DNA of 64,000 nucleotides from Erwinia typographi (GTDB taxonomy: Bacteria; Pseudomonadota; Gammaproteobacteria; Enterobacterales; Enterobacteriaceae), in assembly GCF_000773975.1 (NCBI RefSeq), contig NZ_JRUQ01000032.1, positions 32,595-96,594 on the forward strand. The letters are read 5' to 3'. This document shows positions 54,013-62,232 of the stretch, piece after piece. Within the stretch, counting starts at the first letter, position 1. Every line of letters starts with the position of its first letter. The notes beneath the pieces are model-generated. The model had not been told where the DNA came from. It did no database searches and saw only the letters and a program-made list of their open reading frames with translations. The position numbers and the translations under genes are program-made.

Positions 54013-54425
54013 TACAGATCCTCCGTGCGCTCACCCGGCAAGGCGTACTGCACCTGGCTGTAAAACGGAAACACAGTGCTGTAGCCGGGAACCGGCGAGT
54101 TGCCACCGGCAAGATGCGGAAACACGTACATCACCATGTCGGGATTTGGCAGGCGCGGGAATTGCTGAGTTATCTCGCTTTCCTGCGTGCGGCTGTATGA
54201 ATGGTCGAGTTTGTCGGCACGCTGATCTTCCGTTTCACTCAGCGGGCGGCGCAGCGCTTCACGTCCCTGCGCGCCTTGCTGAGTTGAACCACTCGCGCCT
54301 TTGCCTTGCCACAGCTCCAGCATGTTGCTGTCACCCGCTGGCAGCATTTCATCTTTTGACGTGCTGCAGCCTGATATGACCGACATCAGCGCGGCGAACG
54401 CGACCGGCATAAATGCTCTGTTCAT
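54012..54425 (-). CDS. Conjugal transfer lipoprotein (TIGR03751 type, TraV-like)
   Basis: A 137-aa outer-membrane lipoprotein with lipobox SVISGC (Cys at about residue 20). Seen: EMLPAGDSNMLELWQG, RLPNPDMVMYVFPHLAGGNSPVPGYSTVFPFY. By position it corresponds to the lipoprotein of the core complex. Start at ATG 54425 behind AAGGGGATTGCGA; a TTG two codons upstream is less likely. Confidence 0.85.
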   Translation of the reverse strand: MNRAFMPVAFAALMSVISGCSTSKDEMLPAGDSNMLELWQGKGASGSTQQGAQGREALRRPLSETEDQRADKLDHSYSRTQESEITQQFPRLPNPDMVMYVFPHLAGGNSPVPGYSTVFPFYSQVQYALPGERTEDL

Positions 54426-54436
54426 TCGCAATCCCC

Positions 54437-55927
54437 TTAGTCCAGTCCGATACGTACGGCATTACCCGGCACGCTGAAGTCGTAACGCACCTTGCGGCCT
54501 TTATCTTCGTAATCGATCGCCAGCTGCTGCGTGATGTGAACGGCTAGACTCGCGCCAGGCGGCACATACACCGCGTCGAACGTCTGGCCATAACGCTGTT
54601 TCACCCATTCGGAAACATCGCCGACGCCACCGGCAATCGCTTTGCCCATCGCGGCCTGTCCGGCATCGCCGGTTAGCGTAGAAGTCACGCCGCCATAAGC
54701 GTTGGTTTGCCCGGTACGCTGATTTTCGTTGAGCGCTTCACCGGCAGCGGCTGCGCCGGAAAGCGCAAAGAGGGTTGGCAGGTAAGTTGATGCGTTGGAT
54801 TTACGCGTGCCGCTGATGCAGGGAATCCCGGCTTCATCCGAGATCCAGCCGATGCCGCCGTCCTGCTTCTTGCCACCATCCTGGCCGTTGCTCTTGCCGT
54901 TAGTGTCCGGGCGCGGCAGCGTGCGCACCCGGCCATCGCTGAAGACGAAGGTGATAGAGTTCACCTGACCGCGCACGCAGGAAAGCGTCCAGTCGCCCGA
55001 TGCGGTGCCGGAAACAATCGCGCCTTCAACATCGGGCAAATCGATACCGTTGGCAGTGAGGTTTTCACGGCCAATCAGCACTTTGAATGGATAAGGATCA
55101 GTGACGGTGCCATTAATCGGCACGCGCCCCAGCAACGCGGTCATGCCTTTGCTGCCAATCAGCGTGGAGTTTTCCGGCAGCGTATAAACCGGCTCGGTGC
55201 TTTCTTCTTCCTTCTGGCTGTTGGAGTAGCCTTTCACCTTCTGCTCGTAATTACTTTTGCTCTTACTCAGCGCATTATCGCCGAGGAATGATGTTGGAAA
55301 TCCACTCATCGTAGATTTACCGTCGGCGGCAGTTGAACCCGCGTCCGTGCCGCTGCTGCGCTGATCGCTGGGTGAAACCCACATCACGCCATCACTGGTG
55401 CTGCCACTGGCAACATCATCGAGTCCAAGGCCTAGTGGAATATCGCTATTGTTCTGTTCCTGCTTATCGGAAGCCATGCGTTTGGCCAGTTGATTACTCA
55501 GCTCCTGCACTTTGCTGGTCAGCGATTGCTGTTCCTGCTGCAGCTGCTGGCGGCGGTCTTCGGCAATTTTTTGATAGTTCGATACCGCTTCGTTTACCTG
55601 ACGGGCAACGTTCTGGTTACGAGTTCGCAGACGCTCATTTTCTTTCACCAGGTCGAGGTTCTGGCGGTCGAGTGTTTCCTGCTTGCCGCGAATGGTTTTG
55701 AGCGTGCCAACCAATGTGCGCAGCGTATCTTCTGGCGTATCACCTTCGACTCCCAGCGCCTTGAGCTCAGCAGGCGTCAGATCGGCCAGCGCTTTGGGCT
55801 TTTCTGGCGTGGCGCTGGTTTTCTCCGTCTCGTTTTTGATGCTGCAGCTTTTCATGCCAACCGCGACGCCCGCGAGCAGGAACACCGGCACCAGCACTTT
55901 GACCAGCGTGTTCGATTTAATCTGCAT
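54437..55927 (-). CDS. ICE protein, PFL_4705 family (TraB-like)
   Basis: A 496-aa inner-membrane protein of the TIGR03752 type that spans the periplasm, like TraB/VirB10. N-terminal anchor (LVKVLVPVFLLAGVAVGMKS), a long coiled coil (residues 75-150, TIRGKQETLDRQNLDLVKEN), a variable linker and a C-terminal beta domain (AIVSGTASGDWTLSCVRGQV, YVPPGASLAVHITQQLAIDY). Overlaps the TraK-like gene start region by 11 bases. Confidence 0.87.
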   Translation of the reverse strand: MQIKSNTLVKVLVPVFLLAGVAVGMKSCSIKNETEKTSATPEKPKALADLTPAELKALGVEGDTPEDTLRTLVGTLKTIRGKQETLDRQNLDLVKENERLRTRNQNVARQVNEAVSNYQKIAEDRRQQLQQEQQSLTSKVQELSNQLAKRMASDKQEQNNSDIPLGLGLDDVASGSTSDGVMWVSPSDQRSSGTDAGSTAADGKSTMSGFPTSFLGDNALSKSKSNYEQKVKGYSNSQKEEESTEPVYTLPENSTLIGSKGMTALLGRVPINGTVTDPYPFKVLIGRENLTANGIDLPDVEGAIVSGTASGDWTLSCVRGQVNSITFVFSDGRVRTLPRPDTNGKSNGQDGGKKQDGGIGWISDEAGIPCISGTRKSNASTYLPTLFALSGAAAAGEALNENQRTGQTNAYGGVTSTLTGDAGQAAMGKAIAGGVGDVSEWVKQRYGQTFDAVYVPPGASLAVHITQQLAIDYEDKGRKVRYDFSVPGNAVRIGLD

Positions 55928-56783
55928 GGTGTTTACCTCGCGCTTTGCGGCTCACCTTCGCTTCAGGAATTAATGCGTTTTCGGGGCGTGAATCCATCAC
56001 CAGATAGAGCATGGTGGTGTCTTCAGGCGTGCCGACTAAACCGAGGAAGCGGTGCTGGAAAGTGGCGGAGACAAACTTGCCCTGCAGCGAGCGGGGATCG
56101 AGAACGATTTTACGGCTGGTAATGTTGCGGACGCGAAACGCCACCACGTTCTGACTTTGCACCGCCCATGCGGCGATAGGCTGGATCTCTAACGGCTCGG
56201 CAGGATAGAGCGTGGTAATGCGTTTGGGTAAATGCAGCGGCAGCGAACGCACGCCGGGAACCGGCTCAACTGTGCGCAGCGGTGCATATAATCGCTGAGA
56301 TGCGTAACGCGTGAGAAGCACCGGCAGCGGCGCGGAGTAGCTGACTTTCTTCTCTTCTTTGGCCTTTTCAGTCTGCTCAGGACTGGCATCGGCCTCACTG
56401 TCGCCACCTTCATAAACCAACTTTACCGGCTCAGATGAACCTTTCGCGCCAGCGGTGACATCGAGCATGATGATCTCGCCGTTCTCCACATCCTGCAGCT
56501 GGAGGCGGGTTTGGGAAAACGCTTCGTTCGCTTTCAGATACACCGCGCCGCCCGTGCTTTGCACGCGCAGTTTGCCCTTTAACGCTGGCGCGATACCGAC
56601 GCGCACGTTTTTATCGACGAATACGACGCGCTCCTGGCCAACCTTGAGCATGACCTGCAGCGGGATGCGCTCCCACTTCATTAGTTCAACCGCCTGAACC
56701 GGATTCGGCACAAGTGTTGCCACTGGCAACACTGCCAACATCAGCCTGCAGGCAACATGCAATCTGGTGAGCGTATTCATCAA
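55917..56783 (-). CDS. ICE protein, PFL_4704 family (TraK-like)
   Basis: A 288-aa exported protein of the TIGR03749 type. Signal peptide ends near PVQA; then VELMKWERIPLQVMLKVGQE, a pattern of TraK/secretin-N-like core proteins. LPLHLPKRITTLYPAEPLEI and FVSATFQHRFLGLVGTPEDTT complete the family pattern. It overlaps the next upstream gene by 4 bases. Role: outer-membrane core complex together with the TraB-like and lipoprotein partners. Confidence 0.86.
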   Translation of the reverse strand: MMNTLTRLHVACRLMLAVLPVATLVPNPVQAVELMKWERIPLQVMLKVGQERVVFVDKNVRVGIAPALKGKLRVQSTGGAVYLKANEAFSQTRLQLQDVENGEIIMLDVTAGAKGSSEPVKLVYEGGDSEADASPEQTEKAKEEKKVSYSAPLPVLLTRYASQRLYAPLRTVEPVPGVRSLPLHLPKRITTLYPAEPLEIQPIAAWAVQSQNVVAFRVRNITSRKIVLDPRSLQGKFVSATFQHRFLGLVGTPEDTTMLYLVMDSRPENALIPEAKVSRKARGKHHAD

Positions 56784-57436
56784 AACATCCCCTTATGCTC
56801 AGGCTTAGGTTCAGGTGGTGCGGCCTCCAGGCGCTGCGGCACGCTGTCGTAGCAATCCAGCGCCAGGCCGAACTGATTGGTTTCGGGATCGCCATTCCAG
56901 CGGGTGATTTTCATCGGATAACGCACCATCGCGCGCTTCACCGGCTCGGTGTGAAAATACTCATCAGCCACCAAATCCAGCTGCGCGACCCAGTTGTCAC
57001 GATCGCGCACCGTGACACTTTTGGTGCTGTAGCCTCGCTCGGGGATTTCATACACCACGCGCACGCGGTCAATCAGCTCGTTGCGGTTGGTGCGCTTGGT
57101 GGCATCTCTTTCCAGAAAGTCTTTGCAGCCCGGCGTCAGGTAAGGCGACAGCGCCCGAATTTTGGCGGGATAGTCGATCTCACCGTTTTTCGGCCAGGCG
57201 TTGAGCTGCTGGAAGATATAGAAAGCAAAAGCGTAAACCGATGACGGCGGCACTTCCCACCAGGGGCGCGTGCTGCCAGTGCGTAAATCTGGCGGGTTAT
57301 GAATGGTCATGCTGCGTGGCGCGAGCATCCAACCGGATGACGTGATCAGCACCAATAGAATGAGGAAAGCGCAGGCGATGCGCAGCGATTTGATGTGCTG
57401 ATCGCTGCGTTGAATGGCATTGCGGAACTGGCTCAT
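56780..57436 (-). CDS. ICE protein, PFL_4703 family (TraE-like)
   Basis: A 218-aa protein of the TIGR03746 type with one N-terminal membrane anchor (RIACAFLILLVLITSSGWMLA) and a periplasmic VirB8/TraE-like part: WWEVPPSSVYAFAFYIFQQLNAW, LSPYLTPGCKDFLE, VTVRDRDNWVAQLDL. VirB8-like proteins nucleate the inner-membrane part of the channel. Four-base overlaps on both sides show tight coupling. Confidence 0.88.
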   Translation of the reverse strand: MSQFRNAIQRSDQHIKSLRIACAFLILLVLITSSGWMLAPRSMTIHNPPDLRTGSTRPWWEVPPSSVYAFAFYIFQQLNAWPKNGEIDYPAKIRALSPYLTPGCKDFLERDATKRTNRNELIDRVRVVYEIPERGYSTKSVTVRDRDNWVAQLDLVADEYFHTEPVKRAMVRYPMKITRWNGDPETNQFGLALDCYDSVPQRLEAAPPEPKPEHKGMF

Positions 57437-57795
57437 TTTCCGGCTCCCTTCGGTGTACGGCGCAGAGACCAGCTGTGTGAGCTGATGATGAGAGAACGAT
57501 CGCCATAGCCCATCCGGCGTTTCTTCTCCTCCAGCCGTTGCCAGATGTAGTTTTCTGGCTTACCGCGTTTAAGGCGGGCCATCCAGCGCCCGCCAAACGC
57601 AATGAGTAGCAGCGGCATGAGCAGCATCCCGGTAGGGATGATGACCCAGCCAACCAGTGGAAAAAACGGCAGACACACCACGCCGCCAACCGCTAATCCA
57701 ATCAATGCCGCCAGCCCCAATTCCGGCGTGGTGAAACCGCGAAACACGACAGGTTCGGCATTCAGTCGATCGGGCAGGAAACGGATGGTCTGCAT
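57433..57795 (-). CDS. Conjugation membrane protein, TIGR03750 type (TraL-like)
   Basis: A 120-aa protein starting MQTIRFLPDRLNAEPVVFRG, with two membrane helices (LGLAALIGLAVGGVVCLPFF, LVGWVIIPTGMLLMPLLLIA) and a basic tail (RWMARLKRGKPENYIWQRLE). This layout matches TraL/VirB3-like proteins. Start at 57795 behind a CCCCTTA/TAAGGGG ribosome site; the longer frame from 57996 runs through the neighbouring gene and is rejected. Confidence 0.87.
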   Translation of the reverse strand: MQTIRFLPDRLNAEPVVFRGFTTPELGLAALIGLAVGGVVCLPFFPLVGWVIIPTGMLLMPLLLIAFGGRWMARLKRGKPENYIWQRLEEKKRRMGYGDRSLIISSHSWSLRRTPKGAGK

Positions 57796-57805
57796 GCTAA
57801 TCCCC

Positions 57806-58183
57806 TTACAGAATGATTTCGGCAGACTGTCCGAGCAGCCAGATTGTCGCGACCAGTAGCACGACGCCGGTTGCGACGATAGAGCCAAACTTGGTCCAGG
57901 TGGCGCGCTCGTTACGCACTTCAACGAACGTGTGTACCGCGCTTGTTGCGACGTTGATAAACGCCACGGCACAGACCAGCAAACCGGCGAAGACAATGAA
58001 GTCCTGCGCGTAGCCTTTGATCTGGCCCATTAGCCCCGTACCGCCGCTGGATTCAGGTGCTTCAACCGATGGCAAATCGGCTAGTGCTGGTTTGCAGGAC
58101 AACCAAGCCAGAATCAACCCGGAACCCAGACGCATGACCTGACGGTCTTTAAAGCGAGACAAGCGAACTAACTTTGATTTCAT
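57806..58183 (-). CDS. ICE membrane protein, PFL_4702 family (pilin-like)
   Basis: A 125-aa protein of the TIGR03745 type. Export signal ending LSCKPALA, followed by DLPSVEAPESSGGTGLMGQIKG and two hydrophobic segments (FIVFAGLLVCAVAFINVA, FGSIVATGVVLLVATIWLLG). Size and form fit a VirB2/TraA-like pilin precursor, an inference. Start at 58183 behind GAGGAATGTTCC. Confidence 0.86.
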   Translation of the reverse strand: MKSKLVRLSRFKDRQVMRLGSGLILAWLSCKPALADLPSVEAPESSGGTGLMGQIKGYAQDFIVFAGLLVCAVAFINVATSAVHTFVEVRNERATWTKFGSIVATGVVLLVATIWLLGQSAEIIL

Positions 58184-58229
58184 GGAACATTCCTCTTTGA
58201 CGGATAAAGGCACTTCGAAAATGTCTGCG

Positions 58230-58472
58230 TTAACTGGCGAACATCCAGATGCAGGCGATCAGTAAAGCCACAGAACGGATAACAAATCGGGCAAGCGCGG
58301 CATCCCTGACTTTGGTATTTGCCCAGCCGTGCCAGACATCCACCGCCGCCCATGCTGCCCAGAGAAACAGCACGCACAGTAGTAGCCCAACGGACACCAG
58401 ATACAGAACGCTAATATCGATGTTGCCGGATGCCGTTTTAAACGCGTTGATCTGCGCGGCGGTCATCGCCAT
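58230..58472 (-). CDS. ICE membrane protein, PFL_4701 family
   Basis: An 80-aa protein of the TIGR03758 type: TAAQINAFKTASGN, then two helices (VLYLVSVGLLLCVLFLWAAW, VIRSVALLIACIWMFA). It may be another pilin-like or inner-membrane subunit. Two ATGs (58472 and 58466) are possible; the second makes a 4-base ATGA overlap with the RAQPRD gene, a typical coupling. Confidence 0.85.
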   Translation of the reverse strand: MAMTAAQINAFKTASGNIDISVLYLVSVGLLLCVLFLWAAWAAVDVWHGWANTKVRDAALARFVIRSVALLIACIWMFAS

Positions 58473-58798
58473 AGCGGACGGCCTCGCGTGTAATCGCCGC
58501 TGACCTTGCCGTAATCCAGCGGTTGCGCGCGCGAAGGCTGCATGTAGCGGTCAATGCCAGCACGCATGGTGTTGAGGTCTTCGTTGGCTTTCTTGTAGTC
58601 GAAAAGGTAACGGCGGCGGTTATTGGGATCGGACTGTGCGGCGACGGTGCGGGCTCGGTCGAGGGAGAGCTGGACTTGATCTAGCAGGCGTTGGGTGGTG
58701 GCTAGTTCATCGAGTTCACCAGCGATAGATACGAATGATATTAACGATAATAGAATAGAGCCAATTACTAATCTAAAGTCTGGCATTGCAATATTCAT
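58463..58798 (-). CDS. RAQPRD family ICE protein
   Basis: A 111-aa exported protein with signal peptide MNIAMPDFRLVIGSILLSLI ending near SIAG, and the family motif near the C-terminus reading RAQPLD (canonical RAQPRD), preceded by RRRYLFDYKKANEDLNTMRA. It heads the visible transfer operon. In related elements coupling-protein and further transfer genes lie upstream; here an unrelated AT-rich gene follows. Confidence 0.86.
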   Translation of the reverse strand: MNIAMPDFRLVIGSILLSLISFVSIAGELDELATTQRLLDQVQLSLDRARTVAAQSDPNNRRRYLFDYKKANEDLNTMRAGIDRYMQPSRAQPLDYGKVSGDYTRGRPLWR

Positions 58799-58888
58799 AG
58801 CTCATACCTTCTTAAGTAGGAGCTATAATTTTTTCATTTTAATATAAATAAGGAACCATAAAATAATAACATAAGAATAAAATTATCC

Positions 58889-59926
58889 CTATGGAGAAGA
58901 AATTTTGATAACTCTCCAACCATTTGATGATATTATTGCTGTTGACTCTATACCCTCATCAGCCTTGTAATAAAGAGCATTGATGTCTTTTGCTGAACCC
59001 TTTGGATAGTAATAATAAGACACAAGCCCAATCTTTAATACGTTATCGAATTGGCCTTTTATCAAATAAAAAGTGTCAGAACTTATAGTTAGCAAGCTTG
59101 CGACAAAAATGAAGGATGAAAGCCCTCTAAAGAACGTTAACTGAGAGTTAACAATTGCCTTTTCTTTACTACTTAATTGCTCTGGGTGCTTGCCTGTTTT
59201 TAATCTAATAATAAACCGACTCATCTGAGCTAACCAGTCTTTAGATAATGTGTTTTTGATGTAGCTTAGCGAGCCAATCGCAACAAAGAAAACCATTTCG
59301 GGTATAACTATAATCAAAGATATCAAACATGTTAATACTAAATAAGCCAATGGTGTAAAGAAAACACTAATTGCCGTTAGATATTCACTGAAATATTTAG
59401 GATCTAGATTGATTGCATCAAAAACCCAACGCCTAGCCAATATTGTAGATAACGTGAAAGAGAAAGCTGCCATTGCTGCCAATAAAACTTTACCCAGCAA
59501 ACCACTCCAAAACTTCTTGGCTAGAAAGTTCAGGCGCTTCCTTAGATCTAGATAAAATGAAATTGATATAATTAAAGCTATAAAAGGAGTGAGCACCTCA
59601 ATTGAACTATAGCCGATCAAGTCAAAAAATGTGATAATGATAATACCAGCAACTCCGATGTGAAGCAGGTAATTATTAATGTCAGATATGGCATAATATT
59701 TTCTTGTCATTATTAGAAATCTAAATAACTTTACTTTTAGCTGCCTTGTTGATTTATTATGAAGCTGCTTAATTGCAAGAAATACAGGTAGTAAAACACT
59801 TAGGCAAAGAACACCAAAAATAACATTTTTTGCGTAAGTTGTTATCAATGGGTTGTTTTCTGTTTGAGAATTAATGATGATGGTTAGTACTGAAATTGCA
59901 AAGACCCAACCTGAATACCTAAGCAT
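58889..59926 (-). CDS. AT-rich multi-pass membrane protein, unknown
   Basis: A 345-aa protein with about six to seven hydrophobic segments (NVIFGVLCLSVLLPVFL, HIGVAGIIIITFFDLIGY, LTPFIALIISISFYLDL, FFTPLAYLVLTCLISLIIVI) and a C-terminal soluble tail of about 70 residues with SYYYYPKGSAKDINALYYKA. No family recognised. Its low GC differs from the transfer genes it follows. Ribosome site AAAGGGATGTTTT is good. It may be cargo, possibly defence related, but nothing in the sequence proves this. Confidence 0.6.
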   Translation of the reverse strand: MLRYSGWVFAISVLTIIINSQTENNPLITTYAKNVIFGVLCLSVLLPVFLAIKQLHNKSTRQLKVKLFRFLIMTRKYYAISDINNYLLHIGVAGIIIITFFDLIGYSSIEVLTPFIALIISISFYLDLRKRLNFLAKKFWSGLLGKVLLAAMAAFSFTLSTILARRWVFDAINLDPKYFSEYLTAISVFFTPLAYLVLTCLISLIIVIPEMVFFVAIGSLSYIKNTLSKDWLAQMSRFIIRLKTGKHPEQLSSKEKAIVNSQLTFFRGLSSFIFVASLLTISSDTFYLIKGQFDNVLKIGLVSYYYYPKGSAKDINALYYKADEGIESTAIISSNGWRVIKISSP

Positions 59927-60049
59927 AAAACATCCCTTTGATTAAAGTTTCATTTTTATCGCAATAGCACTTTCTATGAATTTAATTCAAGAATGTGGTT
60001 TATATTGTTAAGTTTTATTATATGCACAGCTATAGTAAACCTATTAGCA

Positions 60050-60080
60050 ATAGTGTACAAAGTCAAGCTTTGTACACTAT
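60050..60080. repeat. 13-bp perfect inverted repeat
   Basis: ATAGTGTACAAAG at 60050-60062 and its complement at 60068-60080 with a 5-base loop, in the 223-base gap between the hcp gene end and the membrane-protein start. No T-run. It may act as a terminator of the hcp cassette or as a regulator site. The rest of the gap is AT-rich with no gene. Confidence 0.55.
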
Positions 60081-60149
60081 CTCACTATTTAATATTAACT
60101 ATTAGCTAAGAAACCCAATATATCCCATGCATTAAAAGAAAAGACTGCC

Positions 60150-60641
60150 TTAAGCTGTCGGGCGTTCATTCCAGGCATCCGTGTACTGGATATTGCCATC
60201 CACAATACGCCATGTGATTTTCTCATACTGCAAACTGATGCTTTCCGTATGATTTAATTTGTCATTGCCAGCTAGTTTCACGTTGGCAACGCCGCAGTTA
60301 ACGCCGGTGACTTTCACGTTTTCCATCAGCACAGTGTAATAGTAAACCTCTTGGCCTGCGTCGCTGATGTTGTAGAAGCGAAGTTCAGCGCTTTTTAACG
60401 TCTGACCGGTGGCCGCAGCCTTATACAGATAAGGCGTGGAGCTATCGACTTCTTTCTCAATCATCATAGATGAATGCTGGCGCGTGCCTGTGATTTTACC
60501 ATTAGAGCCGTCCACTGGCAGGTTAATGCCGTGGCTCATGCCGATAATTTCAATGCTTCCTTCACGATCATGAACATCGACAGATCCTCGAATATCTGCA
60601 CCACCATCGTCTTTGAGCCACATATACGGAGGGATTGGCAT
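60150..60641 (-). CDS. hcp: Type VI secretion Hcp-family protein
   Basis: A 163-aa Hcp tube protein. Seen: PIPPYMWLKDDGGADIRGSVD, EIIGMSHGINLPVDGSNGKITGTRQHSSMMIEKEVDSSTPYL and SAELRFYNISDAGQEVYYYTVLM, typical Hcp1-family segments. Good ribosome site (AAGGAG). No other type VI genes (tssB, C, M, vgrG, clpV) are in the window, so it is an orphan copy that would rely on a system elsewhere. It is downstream of the effector and candidate immunity genes, spaced by one base from the latter. Confidence 0.92.
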   Translation of the reverse strand: MPIPPYMWLKDDGGADIRGSVDVHDREGSIEIIGMSHGINLPVDGSNGKITGTRQHSSMMIEKEVDSSTPYLYKAAATGQTLKSAELRFYNISDAGQEVYYYTVLMENVKVTGVNCGVANVKLAGNDKLNHTESISLQYEKITWRIVDGNIQYTDAWNERPTA

Positions 60642-60642
60642 T

Positions 60643-60906
60643 TCACTTGCTCCTTATTTTTTTGATTAACTTCATGGTTATTAAGTAAACAGCCGTGGTG
60701 ATAGACACCACAATGACAAAATCAATGTAGAAATAGGCGTCGTAAAGGGTTTCGATGTTGGATTCGCCGCTGATAAATACAGCGACCTTTCGGGCGAAAT
60801 CTTGAGAGATATACGTTTCAGCGCCACCAAGCGATCTACCCACAGCCAGCATTATTAGTATGAAGAAAACGCATTTTGCGGCCCTACGGGCAAGTGTTTG
60901 AGCCAT
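60643..60906 (-). CDS. Small membrane protein, candidate immunity to Tlde1 effector
   Basis: An 87-aa protein with two hydrophobic segments (AAKCVFFILIMLAVGRSLGG and FYIDFVIVVSITTAVYLITM) and a basic tail (KLIKKIRSK); the segment between them would face the periplasm, where the effector acts. Start at ATG 60906, inside the effector 3' end, behind GAGGTTGTTGCCA; translational coupling is likely. No family recognised. The immunity role is inferred from place and topology. Confidence 0.55.
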   Translation of the reverse strand: MAQTLARRAAKCVFFILIMLAVGRSLGGAETYISQDFARKVAVFISGESNIETLYDAYFYIDFVIVVSITTAVYLITMKLIKKIRSK

Positions 60907-61402
60907 TGGCAACAACCTCAATTAATCCTCGGGCCATCAGCGAAGGCTTGCTTGGCACGGACACCATTGAAGTGTTCATAAAAGCCTGGCGGATACGTGC
61001 ATAATCAGAGTTATGGGGAATGGTGATACAGCCTTCTGATATGGTTCCCGGATGAAGCCTGAATAGTTCACGGCGCACGCCTTCATACCATGTTTCATCG
61101 TCAATGGCTGAGTCCTCCCGGTAGAGTGCAAACCATTCACTTCGACCAAAGGCCACGCCGTTAACGTACTTGTTCCAGGTATCCTGTAGTTCAGCCTTCC
61201 GCTGGCCAAAGAAGCCACCCGCACCGCGATCGACAACCCAGTATCTACCCGGTGGCAATGGGCCGTCTCCCGGAACGGCGCCGCAGCCCCCGCGATTACG
61301 GTAAGCGCCATTACCAGAGAACGCCATGAAAACGCCGACGCCATAGATGTTTAACGGTGCGTAATCTGCTCCGTTAAGAATCAGTTTTCCATTCAAAGCC
61401 AT
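60884..61402 (-). CDS. Tlde1-domain (DUF2778) type VI effector, L,D-transpeptidase-like
   Basis: A 172-aa protein covering the Tlde1 domain (PF10908): VGVFMAFSGNGAYRNR, DGPLPPGRYWVVDRGAGG, SEWFALYRED and the catalytic segment FRLHPGTISEGCITIP with the His and Cys of the L,D-transpeptidase-like site. Known members are delivered into rival periplasms and cleave or exchange peptidoglycan stem residues. No signal peptide, as expected for cargo loaded on Hcp. It overlaps the candidate immunity gene by 23 bases and is followed by hcp. Confidence 0.85.
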   Translation of the reverse strand: MALNGKLILNGADYAPLNIYGVGVFMAFSGNGAYRNRGGCGAVPGDGPLPPGRYWVVDRGAGGFFGQRKAELQDTWNKYVNGVAFGRSEWFALYREDSAIDDETWYEGVRRELFRLHPGTISEGCITIPHNSDYARIRQAFMNTSMVSVPSKPSLMARGLIEVVANGSNTCP

Positions 61403-61673
61403 AGCTCACCCAATACCCATATAGTAACTGTGCGTTATGATAGGCGGAGTTGCATTTCAGAGCCAGTTATTATTACAGTTTCTTATGTAATAACACTCTT
61501 TACAGACCATCGGTGGTGAGCTGGCTGATGTGTACTATCTAGGCTGATTGAGGTGTTAACGCTGAGATAAAACGCTATGTGCTAAAAGCGGATACAGCTT
61601 ACGGCATGACAGATTGACATATGGAGATTAGTCCCCCCAAAAGTAATACCCTCTCGTTAAAAAGGAATGTCAT

Positions 61674-62189
61674 ATGAATTTAGAAACTGAACGCTTACGG
61701 CTTGAACCCTTTCAAGACTCACACTTCGAAGGCCTAAGAGTCATGGATAGTGACCCCGGCGTGATGCGCTATATCAACCAAGGGATTGCTAAAACACCCG
61801 AAGAAACCAGGGAAAGTATCAGCCGTGTTCATGACCGATGGGAGAAATACGGGTTCTCGTGGTGGGCTATCAAAGAGAAGACTTCCGAGGCCATCGTTGG
61901 CGCTGCTTGCCTCCAGTACCTAGCAAATGTGGAGGGTGCGCCATTAGAAATAGGCTGGCGGCTCATCCCCGAACATCATGGTAAAGGTTATGCGACGGAA
62001 GCTGCAAATGCGATTATAACTTTTGCGGCCGAACGAATCGGTGCCACTTATTTAGTGGCTGTTGCCGATCCTGAAAATATTTCTTCACAGCACGTGATGA
62101 AGCGCTTGGGCATGACTTACAAAGCAATAGAACAGCACTACGATGTGCCATGTGTCGTTTATGAACTTAGCATTTGCAGACCTGGTTAA
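61674..62189 (+). CDS. GNAT family N-acetyltransferase (RimJ/RimL type)
   Basis: A 171-aa acetyltransferase using acetyl-CoA. N-terminal LETERLRLEPFQDSHFEGL and the acetyl-CoA motif region EIGWRLIPEHHGKGYATEAANAII (RxxGxG/A as HHGKGYA) are diagnostic; LVAVADPENISSQHVMKRLGM completes the fold. AAAAAGGAATGTCAT upstream is a good ribosome site. Substrate unknown (amine, antibiotic or protein N-terminus). It stands alone between the hcp cassette and an IS remnant. Confidence 0.88.
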   Translation: MNLETERLRLEPFQDSHFEGLRVMDSDPGVMRYINQGIAKTPEETRESISRVHDRWEKYGFSWWAIKEKTSEAIVGAACLQYLANVEGAPLEIGWRLIPEHHGKGYATEAANAIITFAAERIGATYLVAVADPENISSQHVMKRLGMTYKAIEQHYDVPCVVYELSICRPG

Positions 62190-62232
62190 GTGTTTTAATC
62201 TGGAGATGCGTGAATGATGTCCGTTGTGTGCC

